This document shows positions 29,054-37,005 of a stretch of 64,000 nucleotides of DNA, piece by piece. The translations under genes were made by a program, and so were the position numbers. Origin of the DNA: Bifidobacterium callitrichos DSM 23973 (GTDB lineage: Bacteria; Actinomycetota; Actinomycetes; Actinomycetales; Bifidobacteriaceae); NCBI RefSeq assembly GCF_000741175.1, contig NZ_JGYS01000006.1, forward strand, positions 1 to 64,000, read 5' to 3'. Below the pieces are notes generated by a model that saw only the letters and a program-made list of their open reading frames with translations, was not told where the DNA came from and ran no database searches. Position 1 is the stretch's first letter. Every line of letters begins with the position of its first letter.

Positions 29054-29254
29054 AAGTGTGTGTTCAATAGAAAGTGGGCCGTATGGGCGTGCGGAAAGGC
29101 TCCGAAGCAGGCCCGAGGGGGCGGCCAATTCAACAACGAACTTCCAACGCAGGATACTAGGGCGGCACAGATGCTGGCTCACGTACAGGGCGTATCTTCT
29201 GTGAAGTTAGATTCTTTCGTTGTTTTTCTTGCGATCCTTTATAGCTCTTTTTTA

Positions 29255-29365
29255 TTAATGCTTCTTAAATGCTTTTATAAAAGCGTAAACTACTATGCCG
29301 ATAATGCTGAATGCCATTATGCCGATAACGGCTTCTCCTATTAAAGCTCCCATAATATGCCTCAT
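29255..29365 (-). CDS. 36-residue cationic membrane peptide
   Basis: Small ORF ATG 29365 to TAA 29255. Its ATG overlaps the TGA of the upstream secreted-protein gene (ATGA), which implies translational coupling. Residues 4-30 are strongly hydrophobic (GALIGEAVIGIMAF, then SIIGIVVYAFI) and the peptide ends KAFKKH. A single amphipathic or membrane-spanning helix with a basic tail is typical of small bacteriocin-like or toxin-like peptides and of small membrane regulators; the sequence does not discriminate. The codon use is AT-rich, like its partner and unlike the surrounding genes. I do not recognise a family. Confidence 0.6.
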   Translation of the reverse strand: MRHIMGALIGEAVIGIMAFSIIGIVVYAFIKAFKKH

Positions 29366-29883
29366 TGATACCTTGAAGAACAGATATTGTCATAACCGAC
29401 AACGGCGCATTGCAAATACAACATGCCTCCTCCTCCGGCTGTCGTGGAGTAGATCCAAGTCATTTTTGCTGTCGTAGAATTATGCGTTAGGGTGACTTCT
29501 GATGGGATGAATGGTGGTAGCATCGCGACATAAGGACTATCTGCAGCCGTCACGCGATTGTTTGTTACCGTCACCCAAAAGCTTGCGTGGTCAGTCACTG
29601 TGGTTCGGTGTATCTTTGCTCGTCTTGAGCTGCGTGTGGAATCGGGCGATACTTCAAGTTGCCATATGACCGTCTCTCCATTGGGATCGTAGGTGGTGGC
29701 GATTAGTGGTTGGCCTGATTGAAGCAGATTGATGTTTTTAAATACTACTGTTCCATCAGTGCTGCTTATCGCTTGTGCCTGAATATGGTCGTTGCGATAC
29801 TCTGTAGCGTTAGCTGAAGTAGGCACTGTGCAGATGGTTGCTAGCATAAAAAGTGTGACAAAAAAAGAAATATAACGATGCAT
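29362..29883 (-). CDS. Small secreted protein of unknown function
   Basis: 173-aa protein with a clear Sec signal peptide: HRY, hydrophobic ISFFVTLFMLATICTV, then PTSANA with cleavage expected after residue 26. The mature part is beta-prone, with Thr/Ser-rich strands (VTLTHNSTTAKMTWIYSTT) and two cysteines near the C-terminus (LQCAVV, NICSS) that could form a disulfide. No domain is recognised. ATG 29883 is chosen because AAAGGAGAAC lies just upstream and it begins at the signal peptide. The base composition is far more AT-rich than the neighbours, suggesting transfer. It is the first gene of a two-gene operon with the 36-residue membrane peptide, driven by a consensus promoter. Confidence 0.75.
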   Translation of the reverse strand: MHRYISFFVTLFMLATICTVPTSANATEYRNDHIQAQAISSTDGTVVFKNINLLQSGQPLIATTYDPNGETVIWQLEVSPDSTRSSRRAKIHRTTVTDHASFWVTVTNNRVTAADSPYVAMLPPFIPSEVTLTHNSTTAKMTWIYSTTAGGGGMLYLQCAVVGYDNICSSRYQ

Positions 29884-29908
29884 TTTGTTCTCCTTTGAGC
29901 ACATTTCT

Positions 29909-29937
29909 ATTATATGTGCATAACGGTGAGATGTCAA
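29909..29937 (-). promoter_or_regulatory. Perfect consensus sigma-70-type promoter for the secreted-protein operon
   Basis: On the minus strand TTGACA (29937-29932), exactly 17 nt, then TATAAT (29914-29909). The start of transcription would be about 20 nt before the start codon. Both hexamers match the consensus completely, which is rare in this window. Confidence 0.85.
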
Positions 29938-29984
29938 CGCCGACGCATACACCGCTACACCGTTCTCGCTACACTGTTGGGGTG

Positions 29985-31616
29985 ATGAACGAGGACATGA
30001 GTAAGAATCTGCATATGCGCCGCAAGCCCGAGGTGCTCGCCCCGGCCGGAAACCTGCGCGGGCTCAAGACCGCCGTCGACTACGGCGCCGACGCCGTCTA
30101 CTGCGGCGGCAAGGCCTTCGGCATGCGCTCCGCCCCGAAGAACCTGAGCCTGGAGGACTTCGAGGAGGGTGCCCGCTATGCGCACGAGCGCGGATCGCGC
30201 GTCTACGTCACCCTGAACGTACTGCCCCGCAACGCCGAGGTCGAGGCGATGCGCGACTACATCGGCCAGCTGAAGGACACCGGCATCGACGCGATGATCG
30301 TCACCGACATCGGCGTGATGATGATGGCCCATCAGATCGCCCCCGACGTCGAACTGCACGTCTCCACGCAGGCCGGCGTCACCAACTACGGCGCCGCGCA
30401 GGCCCTCTACGAGTTCGGCGCGCGCCGCGTCGTGCTCGCGCGCGAGATGGATCTTCAGGCCGTGCGCGACATCCGCGCCCGCATCCCCGACGACATGGAC
30501 ATCGAATGCTTCGTCCACGGCGCGATGTGCATGGCGTTCTCCGGCCGCTGCCTCTTCTCCAACTATCTGACCGGCCGCGACGGCAATCACGGCGAATGCG
30601 CCCAGCCCTGCCGCTGGAAGTACTCGATCGTCGAGGAGAAGCGCCCCGGACAGTACTTCCCGATCGAACAGACCGAGGAGGGCGCGTACCTGTTCAACTC
30701 GCAGGACATGTGCATGCTCGAGCACATCGACGATCTCATCGACTCCGGAGCGACGAGCCTCAAGATCGAGGGCCGCTCCAAGTCCGCCTACTACATCGCG
30801 GCGATGACCAACGCGTACAAGACCGCCGTCAACGAGTACATGGTCCAGCGCGGCTTCGAAACCGCCGACGGCACGGTGCTGCAGCCGTTCCGCGATCGCG
30901 TGATCCGCGAGGGCGATCCCGACTACGCCGCCTCGATCGGCGAGACGCCCGATCAGATCGAACGCGACGCCGACAAGGCGTTCGCCGGCGTGCCCGGAGG
31001 CGACATCGGGCTGGAGTTCGCGGGCGATGCCGCGCCGACCGCGCCGACAGTGCCGACCGAGGACGCCGCGGCCCGTTCCGCCGGCGGCGCCGAACTCGAC
31101 GAACTGAGCTACAAGGCCCGCTCCGCACGCCGCAAGTCGAACACGCGCGAGGAGGTGCTGCCCGAAGGCTGGCATCACGCGAAGGTCCGCCCCGCCGAAC
31201 ACGTCACCCTGCCCGACTGGCTGCTCGACGAGCCGGACAAGGTCGCCCACCGCGACTACTCCACCGGCTTCTACTACCCGGAGCACAAGGTCACGCAGAA
31301 CACCAACCGCTCCGCCTACTTCCGCGCGTGGATGGTCGTCGGCGAGGTGCTCTCGTGGAGCCCGGAGCGCGGCGGACGAGTCACCATCATGAGCCGCAAC
31401 AAGATCGAACCCGGTCAGCTCGTCGAATTCGTGCTGCCCGGCGAGCCTCCGCTCGTCTACACCGTGCCGGCCCGCGGACTCGAGGACACCGACGGCGTGC
31501 CGGTCTCGGCGATCAACAACCCGGCGCACGTGTTCTCGCTGCCCTGCCCGCACGAGGTGCCGGACAACGCCGCCATCCGTTCGCGCACGAAGCATCCGAC
31601 CCTCAAGGCCGAATAG
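29985..31616 (+). CDS. U32 family protein (TrhP/RlhA-like RNA hydroxylation enzyme)
   Basis: Annotated as peptidase U32, but characterised relatives hydroxylate tRNA U34 or 23S rRNA using an Fe-S cluster and prephenate. The N-terminus RKPEVLAPAGNLRGLKTAVDYGADAVYCGG and the signature FVHGAMCMAFSGRCLFSNYLTGRDGNHGECAQPCRW (cysteines probably binding iron-sulfur) lie at about residues 165-200. A lineage-specific insertion, Ala/Thr/Pro-rich, falls around residues 340-400 before a C-terminal beta domain ending in PCPHEVP. 543 aa is longer than the common 400-450 form. Start is uncertain between ATG 29985 and ATG 29997. It is divergent from the secreted-protein operon, whose promoter overlaps its upstream region. 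Probably cotranscribed with pgeF. Confidence 0.88.
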   Translation: MNEDMSKNLHMRRKPEVLAPAGNLRGLKTAVDYGADAVYCGGKAFGMRSAPKNLSLEDFEEGARYAHERGSRVYVTLNVLPRNAEVEAMRDYIGQLKDTGIDAMIVTDIGVMMMAHQIAPDVELHVSTQAGVTNYGAAQALYEFGARRVVLAREMDLQAVRDIRARIPDDMDIECFVHGAMCMAFSGRCLFSNYLTGRDGNHGECAQPCRWKYSIVEEKRPGQYFPIEQTEEGAYLFNSQDMCMLEHIDDLIDSGATSLKIEGRSKSAYYIAAMTNAYKTAVNEYMVQRGFETADGTVLQPFRDRVIREGDPDYAASIGETPDQIERDADKAFAGVPGGDIGLEFAGDAAPTAPTVPTEDAAARSAGGAELDELSYKARSARRKSNTREEVLPEGWHHAKVRPAEHVTLPDWLLDEPDKVAHRDYSTGFYYPEHKVTQNTNRSAYFRAWMVVGEVLSWSPERGGRVTIMSRNKIEPGQLVEFVLPGEPPLVYTVPARGLEDTDGVPVSAINNPAHVFSLPCPHEVPDNAAIRSRTKHPTLKAE

Positions 31617-31672
31617 CCCCGCATCCATCATCGCCAAGACTTCGACTGACTTCGACCGTAAGGAGAACCCAC

Positions 31673-32668
31673 ATGAGCGAATACGACGATACGATCATCG
31701 ACTCCAACAAGATCAGCTCCACCGACCGCGACGGCCGTCCGATCCCGGTGACCATCCCGATCGCGCTCGCCCCCGGCGTGACCGTCGTCTACACCACCCG
31801 ACTCGGCGGCCTGAGCACCGGCGACTACGGCAACCTCAACCTGGGCGGCAAGTCCGGCGACGACCCGGAGGCCGTGCTGTCCAACCGCGTGGCCCTCGCC
31901 GAGGCGATCGGCGCCCGACTCTCGCTCGTCTCGCAGGTCCACTCCGGCATCGCCGTCGACGTGGACAGCGCCTTCGAGATCAACACCCCGTTCGGCTTCG
32001 ACGTCTCCGGCACGAATCATACGGGCGATGCCGCCGACTCCGCCGCGCCGCAGGTCAAGGAGGCCGACGGACAGGTGACCACGCGCACCGGCATCGCCCT
32101 GGGCATGTTCGCCGCCGACTGCCTGCCCGTGCTCATGGCAGACCCCGAGGCCGGCGTGATCGGCGCCGCCCACTGCGGCCGCCGTGGTCTCGAGAAGGGC
32201 GTGATCGGCGCGACCGTCGACCTGATGAAGCTCAAGGGCGCCGATCCGAACCGCATCGTCGCCACGCTCGGCCCCCGCATCTGCGGAGACTGCTACGAGG
32301 TCGGCGACGAGATCGCCGACACGTTCGAGAAGCGCTTCCCGCTGACCCGGACCACGACCCGTTTCGGCGGCGCCGGCATCGACATCGCCGAAGCCGCGAT
32401 GATCGACCTCGCCTTCGCCGGCGTGAGCCACGTCGTCGATTCGATGCCGCGCGTCCACGCCGCCACCGAATACCTCGAGGAGGATACGGAGCTCGCCGAA
32501 CTGTGCCGCACCGACGGCGAGGGGCCGGCCGAGCTCGCCGAACGCATCGGCGCGATCAACCACTCGATGTGCACCCTCGAGAACCCGCTGTGGTACTCCC
32601 ACCGCCGCGCCTCCAAGGCCGGCAAGACGCACGAGGGGCGCCTCCTCGCCCTCATCGTGCGTCACTAG
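31673..32668 (+). CDS. pgeF: PgeF/YfiH-type polyphenol oxidase family protein
   Basis: Member of the LACC1/YfiH family (old name multicopper polyphenol oxidase). Relatives show purine nucleoside phosphorylase/deaminase activity or remove wrongly incorporated serine from peptidoglycan precursors. Typical segments are VYTTRLGGLSTGDYGNLNL, LVSQVHSGIAV, MFAADCLPVLMAD and GAAHCGRRGLEKGVI, giving the conserved His-Cys-His zinc/active site set, and GPRICGDCYEVGDEI. 331 aa is slightly long because of an insert near residues 115-130. TAAGGAG lies 7 nt before ATG 31673. It follows the U32 gene by 56 nt. Confidence 0.88.
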   Translation: MSEYDDTIIDSNKISSTDRDGRPIPVTIPIALAPGVTVVYTTRLGGLSTGDYGNLNLGGKSGDDPEAVLSNRVALAEAIGARLSLVSQVHSGIAVDVDSAFEINTPFGFDVSGTNHTGDAADSAAPQVKEADGQVTTRTGIALGMFAADCLPVLMADPEAGVIGAAHCGRRGLEKGVIGATVDLMKLKGADPNRIVATLGPRICGDCYEVGDEIADTFEKRFPLTRTTTRFGGAGIDIAEAAMIDLAFAGVSHVVDSMPRVHAATEYLEEDTELAELCRTDGEGPAELAERIGAINHSMCTLENPLWYSHRRASKAGKTHEGRLLALIVRH

Positions 32669-32694
32669 TCACCGGTTGCCCTCGCGGCCGGCCC

Positions 32695-34350
32695 CTACCG
32701 GTACAGCTCCTTCGCCAGTTCGATCAGCGTCTTGTCCGAACCGGCGGGGCCGATGAGGCATGCGCCGCATGGCAGGCCGTCGGCGGTCTCCAGCGGGATG
32801 TTCACCGCCGGCAGACCGCCGACGCCCGCGATCGACGTGAGCCGCAGCGTCTGGGCGCGCGCATGCTCGACCATCGTCACATCCCCGTTGTTGACAAGGA
32901 ACGGCGCCACCGACGAGGCCGACGGGATGAGCAGCGCATGCCGTCCGATGATGCCGCGCACCAGCGTACGCGCCTGTTCGAGACGCGTACGCCCGCGTCT
33001 GTAGTCGTCCTCGCCGATCGTCGCATCATGGCGGAACCGCTCGGCGATCTCCGGAGCCGGCGAGTCCCAATGCCTCGAGATCCACGCGCCGTTGGCACGC
33101 CACGCCTCGAACCCGCGCACGACCTGGAAGATCGCGAGCAGCTCGTCGAGCATGTTCGGCGTGATGCCGGCGTTGTCCACCTGTTTGCCGCTCTTGCGCA
33201 GCGCCATGTCGCGGAACGCCTCGAACGCCTCGCGCACATCGTGCTCGGCGAGAGGATCGAGGTCCGTCGCGATCGCGAGCCCGTCGATCGCGTCTCCCGA
33301 TTCGCGATCCGGCATCAGCGCGCGGGCCACGAATCCCAGCGTCTGCGCGTCGCGCGTCATCCAACCGACCGTGTCGAACGAGTCGGACAGCGGATGGATG
33401 CCCCTGCGGCTGATGCGGTCATGCGTCGTGCGAATACCCCACAACCCCTGATATGACGCGGGAATGCGGATCGAACCGGCGGTGTCCGTGCCGAGACCGA
33501 TCTGCGCCTGACCAAGCGCCACGGCCGACGCCGGACCGGACGACGAGCCGCCGCTGATGCGGTCCGGGGCCTTCGGATTCGGCGGCGTGCCGTAATGCAC
33601 GTTCGCTCCGGCCAGCGAATACGCGAACTCGTCCGTCTGTGCGATGCCGACGATCGACGCGCCTGCGTCGCGCAGCATATCCACCGCGTCGGCGTTCGTC
33701 TCGCACACGGGAGAGTCGGCGAGGAAATCGGGATTGCCTGCGCCGATGCGCTGCCCGGCGACGGCGTAGAGATCCTTGACCGCGACGCCCATGCCGCTCA
33801 ACGGACCCTGCTTGGCCGCGGGCATCAGCGGAGTTCCCGCCACGCGCCACACGCGCCGATCCAGCGCGGGAGCGGGGTAGGTCAGATGCGCGGCGACGAT
33901 CCGCCACGCGCCCGGCACGCCCGACGCATCGCGCGCGCCGCGACGGGTGTCCTGCGCACCTGCCGTCCCGGCGGCCTCGCCGTGGATCCGCATCCACACC
34001 TGCGTCTGGATCACCTTGCCGCCGGCGACCTTGTCGAACTCGGAGACGACGACCGCATTGTCCGCATCCAGCTGACGCGCCACGCGCCGGTGCAGTCTGC
34101 GGGCGGGAGCGCCGCCGCGCTTGGCGCGGAACGCGGTGATCGCATTGTGTCCCACGCGCATGCCCGCACCATCCGAGCGCACGACCGGAATGTCGTCGGG
34201 ATTGTCCGCGAAGAGTTCGGAAAGCGTATCCGTGTCGTTCGCCATCAGCGCGCGCTCGTAGCGTTCGATCGCCGTGCGCAGCGCCGGGTCGAGCGTCTCC
34301 GCATTGTCGAATGCGGGCGCGCTCGTGGCCTTGGAAGCCGAAATCGCCAT
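32695..34350 (-). CDS. Amidase with N-terminal AtzH-like domain
   Basis: Two-part enzyme. Residues about 20-165 form an AtzH-like (SnoaL-fold) domain: ERYERALMANDTDTLSELFAD, RVGHNAITAFRAKR and WRIVAAHLTYP. Residues about 185-551 are an amidase-signature hydrolase with the Ser-Ser-Lys triad: Lys in VAVKDLY, GGSSSGPASAVALG and GTDTAGSIRIPAS. AtzH and amidase-signature AtzE proteins cooperate in cyanuric acid/biuret degradation on carboxylated ureas. The fusion therefore suggests action on a small ureide such as oxalurate, ureidoglycolate or a carboxyurea; that is inference. Last gene of the ureide operon. Its ATG (34350) overlaps the TGA of the formamidase-like gene by one base and GAGGAG is 6 nt upstream. 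Confidence 0.85.
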   Translation of the reverse strand: MAISASKATSAPAFDNAETLDPALRTAIERYERALMANDTDTLSELFADNPDDIPVVRSDGAGMRVGHNAITAFRAKRGGAPARRLHRRVARQLDADNAVVVSEFDKVAGGKVIQTQVWMRIHGEAAGTAGAQDTRRGARDASGVPGAWRIVAAHLTYPAPALDRRVWRVAGTPLMPAAKQGPLSGMGVAVKDLYAVAGQRIGAGNPDFLADSPVCETNADAVDMLRDAGASIVGIAQTDEFAYSLAGANVHYGTPPNPKAPDRISGGSSSGPASAVALGQAQIGLGTDTAGSIRIPASYQGLWGIRTTHDRISRRGIHPLSDSFDTVGWMTRDAQTLGFVARALMPDRESGDAIDGLAIATDLDPLAEHDVREAFEAFRDMALRKSGKQVDNAGITPNMLDELLAIFQVVRGFEAWRANGAWISRHWDSPAPEIAERFRHDATIGEDDYRRGRTRLEQARTLVRGIIGRHALLIPSASSVAPFLVNNGDVTMVEHARAQTLRLTSIAGVGGLPAVNIPLETADGLPCGACLIGPAGSDKTLIELAKELYR

Positions 34351-35516
34351 CACTGTCTCCTCATGTCGATGCGTACTGATTCAGCCGTGAACGATCCGAT
34401 CGCGGCGATCGCCTCATCGTATCCGGGGCAGTCGCGGAACATCGTAAGATCCACGAGTCCGTGCGCTCCCTTGACGATGTCGACCGCCTGCGTCACGTCG
34501 AAGTCGACCGCCGCCGACAGCAGCAGATACGCCTGATGGCGCGGCAGGCCGAACAGCGTCGAAACCATGTCGATCGTGTGCTCGACGCTCTGTTTGAGCG
34601 CGTCGTCGAGCGTGTCGCCGAGACCCAGCGGAATGAGCGCGCCGTGCGCCACCGCGAACGGCAGATCGGTGCGGCCGAACAGCGACTTCGCGCGCGCCGC
34701 CGGCACGACCTCGACATGCAGCGTGGCCCTCAGGGAGGCCTCGAGCGCCGTCAGCGCCACCTCGCCGTTGCCTTGCGCGAAGTGCGGGTCGCCGACGTAC
34801 AGGCCCGCGCCCTCGACCTGCACAGGCAGGAACAGCGTCGCGCCCTCGGTCAGGTCGTTCAGGTCGATGTTGCCGCCGAACTCGGCCGGCGGGATCGAGC
34901 TCGGCCGCGTTTCGCAGGCCGTCGTCACGCCCGTGATGCCAAGGAACGGCCGCATCGGGAACCGCACGATCGGGCCGTTCTCGGCGGATGGGGAGACGCG
35001 GAACCAAGCGGTGCCCGTCTCCTCGTCGGCACGGCAGAACTGGCCGTAATCGCCGTCGAAGTCCGTGCTGTTCGCGAGCACGCCGCGCGCGTGTCGGGTC
35101 GAGATCACGCCGTAGGGCACGCGCGGCTCGAGCTTGACGATCGAGACGGCCAGCAGATCGCCGGGATGCGCGCCGGGCACACGGATCGGGCCGGTGACCA
35201 CATGCGGGCCGTCGGCGTCAGGATCGCGCGGCACCTCGCGCACGATCGCCGCCGCGTCATCGAGCACCTCGTCGGCCGGCACGCCGTGCGAGCCGAAATA
35301 GGCGATCGGATCACTGCCCTGGTCCGGCAGCAGCCCCTCATGACTCACCGTGTCGATGACGATGCTGCCGCCGGATTCGACCTCGCCGACCACGCGACCG
35401 GAGGATGCCATGTCGCCGCTCGCGGGCAGACGTCCCCACAGCACGTGGTCGGGGGTCGACGCCACATAGTTCGCGTCCGCCGGCACGTCGACGCCGGTCT
35501 GCAGAATGCGTGTCAT
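34350..35516 (-). CDS. Acetamidase/formamidase family protein
   Basis: FmdA/AmdA-type metal-dependent hydrolase that releases ammonia from formamide or a related short amide. Recognisable segments are PDHVLWGRLPA, GDLLAVSIVKLEPR, PMRPFLGITGV, SSIPPAEFGGNIDLNDLTEGATLFLPVQVEGAGLYVGDPHFAQGNGEV and LLLSAAVDFDVTQAVD. 388 aa is in range. Position inside the ureide operon suggests a role in a terminal ammonia-releasing step. GAGGAGCG precedes ATG 35516. Confidence 0.85.
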   Translation of the reverse strand: MTRILQTGVDVPADANYVASTPDHVLWGRLPASGDMASSGRVVGEVESGGSIVIDTVSHEGLLPDQGSDPIAYFGSHGVPADEVLDDAAAIVREVPRDPDADGPHVVTGPIRVPGAHPGDLLAVSIVKLEPRVPYGVISTRHARGVLANSTDFDGDYGQFCRADEETGTAWFRVSPSAENGPIVRFPMRPFLGITGVTTACETRPSSIPPAEFGGNIDLNDLTEGATLFLPVQVEGAGLYVGDPHFAQGNGEVALTALEASLRATLHVEVVPAARAKSLFGRTDLPFAVAHGALIPLGLGDTLDDALKQSVEHTIDMVSTLFGLPRHQAYLLLSAAVDFDVTQAVDIVKGAHGLVDLTMFRDCPGYDEAIAAIGSFTAESVRIDMRRQ

Positions 35517-35532
35517 ATCGCTCCTCGCCCTT

Positions 35533-35570
35533 TCAGAACCGTTCGGAACCGTTCAGAACCGTTCGGAATC
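35533..35570. repeat. 10-bp tandem repeats across the allantoinase stop codon
   Basis: GTTCAGAACC and GTTCGGAACC alternate about three and a half times, covering the last codons and stop of the upstream gene and part of the 36-nt spacer to the formamidase-like gene. Confidence 0.75.
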
Positions 35571-37004
35571 GGACGGTGCCGGTTCCTCCGCCGTGTACGG
35601 CCGGCGAATCAGATTCGCCGGATCGCCGGCCTCGCTGAAGTCATCCGGATGCACCGTCACCCCGCCGATCATCGTACGGCTGATGACGCCGTCGAGCACG
35701 CGGCCGTCGAACGCGCTGATCGGATTGCGGCTCAGCAACTCGTCCGCATGCACGGTGAACCGCTCGTCCGGCCTGATGACGACCAGATCGGCGCGCATGC
35801 CCGGCGCGATCGCACCGCGATCATGGAATCCGGCGAAACGGGCCGTGTTCTCGCTCATCCAACGCACCGCGTCGGCCAGCCCCAATCCACGACGCTTCGC
35901 CTCGGTCAGCACCGCGCGGAACCCGACCTGCAGGCTGGAGACACCGCCCCACGCCTTCGCAAGACCTCCGGCCTTCATCGCGGCGGTCGCGGGCGAATGG
36001 TCGGTCGCGATGAAATCGAGCGTTCCGTCGACGAGCCCGGCCCACAGGGCATCCTGCTCGTCGAGGCTACGGATCGGCGGACAGCATTTGAACGCCGTGT
36101 TCCCGTCGGGGATGTGATCGCAGTCGATCGTCAGATAATGCGGACAGGTTTCGGCCGTGATCGGCAGACCCTTGGCCTTGGCCTCGCGGATCACATCGAG
36201 GGACGCGCCGCAGGAGATGTGCAGCAGATGCGTGCGGCACCCGGTGCGTTCGACCGCCTCGACGACCTGCGCCACCGCGTGCGCCTCGCACTCGGCGGGA
36301 CGCGAGTCGGCGAAACTGCGATACGAGTCGGTCACATGTCCGCCGTGCGCGGCGAGCTCGCGCGGATCCTCGGCGTGGATGATGAGCTGGCCACCGAAGG
36401 ACGCGATCTCGCGCATCGCCGCCTCCAGCTTCGGGTAGGCGAGCGAACCGTACTCGTCGACGCCGCTGGGGGAGAGGAAGCATTTGAATCCGAACACGCC
36501 CTCATCCCACAGGCGCTTCAACATGCCGGTGCCGAGATTCGTCTCGTCGACGCCGCCCCAGAAGCCGAGCTGCGTGTGCGCCTTATGCTCGGCGCAGGCC
36601 TTCTTCACGTTCAATGCATCGACGGTCAGCGTCGGCGGATTCGAGTTGAGCGGCATGTCGAGCACGGTCGTCACCCCGCCCGCCGCGGCCGCGCGGGTCG
36701 CATGGTCGAAGCCCTCCCATTCGGTACGACCCGGCTCGTTGATGTGCACGTGCGTGTCCACGATGCCGGGGATGAGCACCTCGTCGTCGGCGAGGGTGAT
36801 CGTCTCGCGGGCGTCGACGGGAGCGATCGCGTTGCCGGACGCGTCGGCCGCGGAATCGCCCGCACCGTCCAATCCACGGCCGCGCGTCACCGAGACGATC
36901 CGTCCGTCGTTCACCAGCACGGTGCCGTTCACCACGACCCCGCCGAGCAGCATCCGGCCGGTGATCTTCAGGTCGACGTCGTTCATTCCGTTCATCCCGC
37001 TCAT
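35553..37004 (-). CDS. allB: Allantoinase
   Basis: Opens the hydantoin ring of allantoin to allantoate using a binuclear metal centre. The amidohydrolase ligands are present: DTHVHINEPGR (HxH), FKCFLSPSG (carboxylated lysine), LIIHAED, LLHISCGAS and FIATDHSP. GRTEWEGF and the PLNSNPPT segment favour allantoinase over dihydropyrimidinase. 483 aa is a little long because of a Gly/Ala-rich insert near residues 40-60. Start 37004 has GGAGG 6 nt upstream, inside the end of allC; the two genes are separated by one base. It works between the racemase/permease products and allantoate amidohydrolase. Confidence 0.9.
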   Translation of the reverse strand: MSGMNGMNDVDLKITGRMLLGGVVVNGTVLVNDGRIVSVTRGRGLDGAGDSAADASGNAIAPVDARETITLADDEVLIPGIVDTHVHINEPGRTEWEGFDHATRAAAAGGVTTVLDMPLNSNPPTLTVDALNVKKACAEHKAHTQLGFWGGVDETNLGTGMLKRLWDEGVFGFKCFLSPSGVDEYGSLAYPKLEAAMREIASFGGQLIIHAEDPRELAAHGGHVTDSYRSFADSRPAECEAHAVAQVVEAVERTGCRTHLLHISCGASLDVIREAKAKGLPITAETCPHYLTIDCDHIPDGNTAFKCCPPIRSLDEQDALWAGLVDGTLDFIATDHSPATAAMKAGGLAKAWGGVSSLQVGFRAVLTEAKRRGLGLADAVRWMSENTARFAGFHDRGAIAPGMRADLVVIRPDERFTVHADELLSRNPISAFDGRVLDGVISRTMIGGVTVHPDDFSEAGDPANLIRRPYTAEEPAPSDSERF

Positions 37005-37005
37005 C

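Larger units (their letters stand above)
28279..29161. mobile_element. Non-coding element with terminal inverted repeats, copy 1
   Basis: The ends are inverted repeats. CCTAGTATCCTGCG at 28279 matches the reverse complement of 29148-29161, and pairing continues inward through TTGTTGAATTG and CTGCTTC. The interior shares with the 45.0-46.2 kb region a four-hairpin block and a pair of 52-nt-spaced palindromes. No ORF inside looks real. No target duplication is evident at this copy. It resembles a large MITE or other non-autonomous element; no transposase for it is in the window. Confidence 0.7.

Noticed and set aside
28449-29204. Several 60-145-codon frames inside the 28-kb element
   Set aside because: Arg/Pro/Ser-rich, no ribosome binding sites, and they run through conserved hairpins shared with the 45-kb copy.
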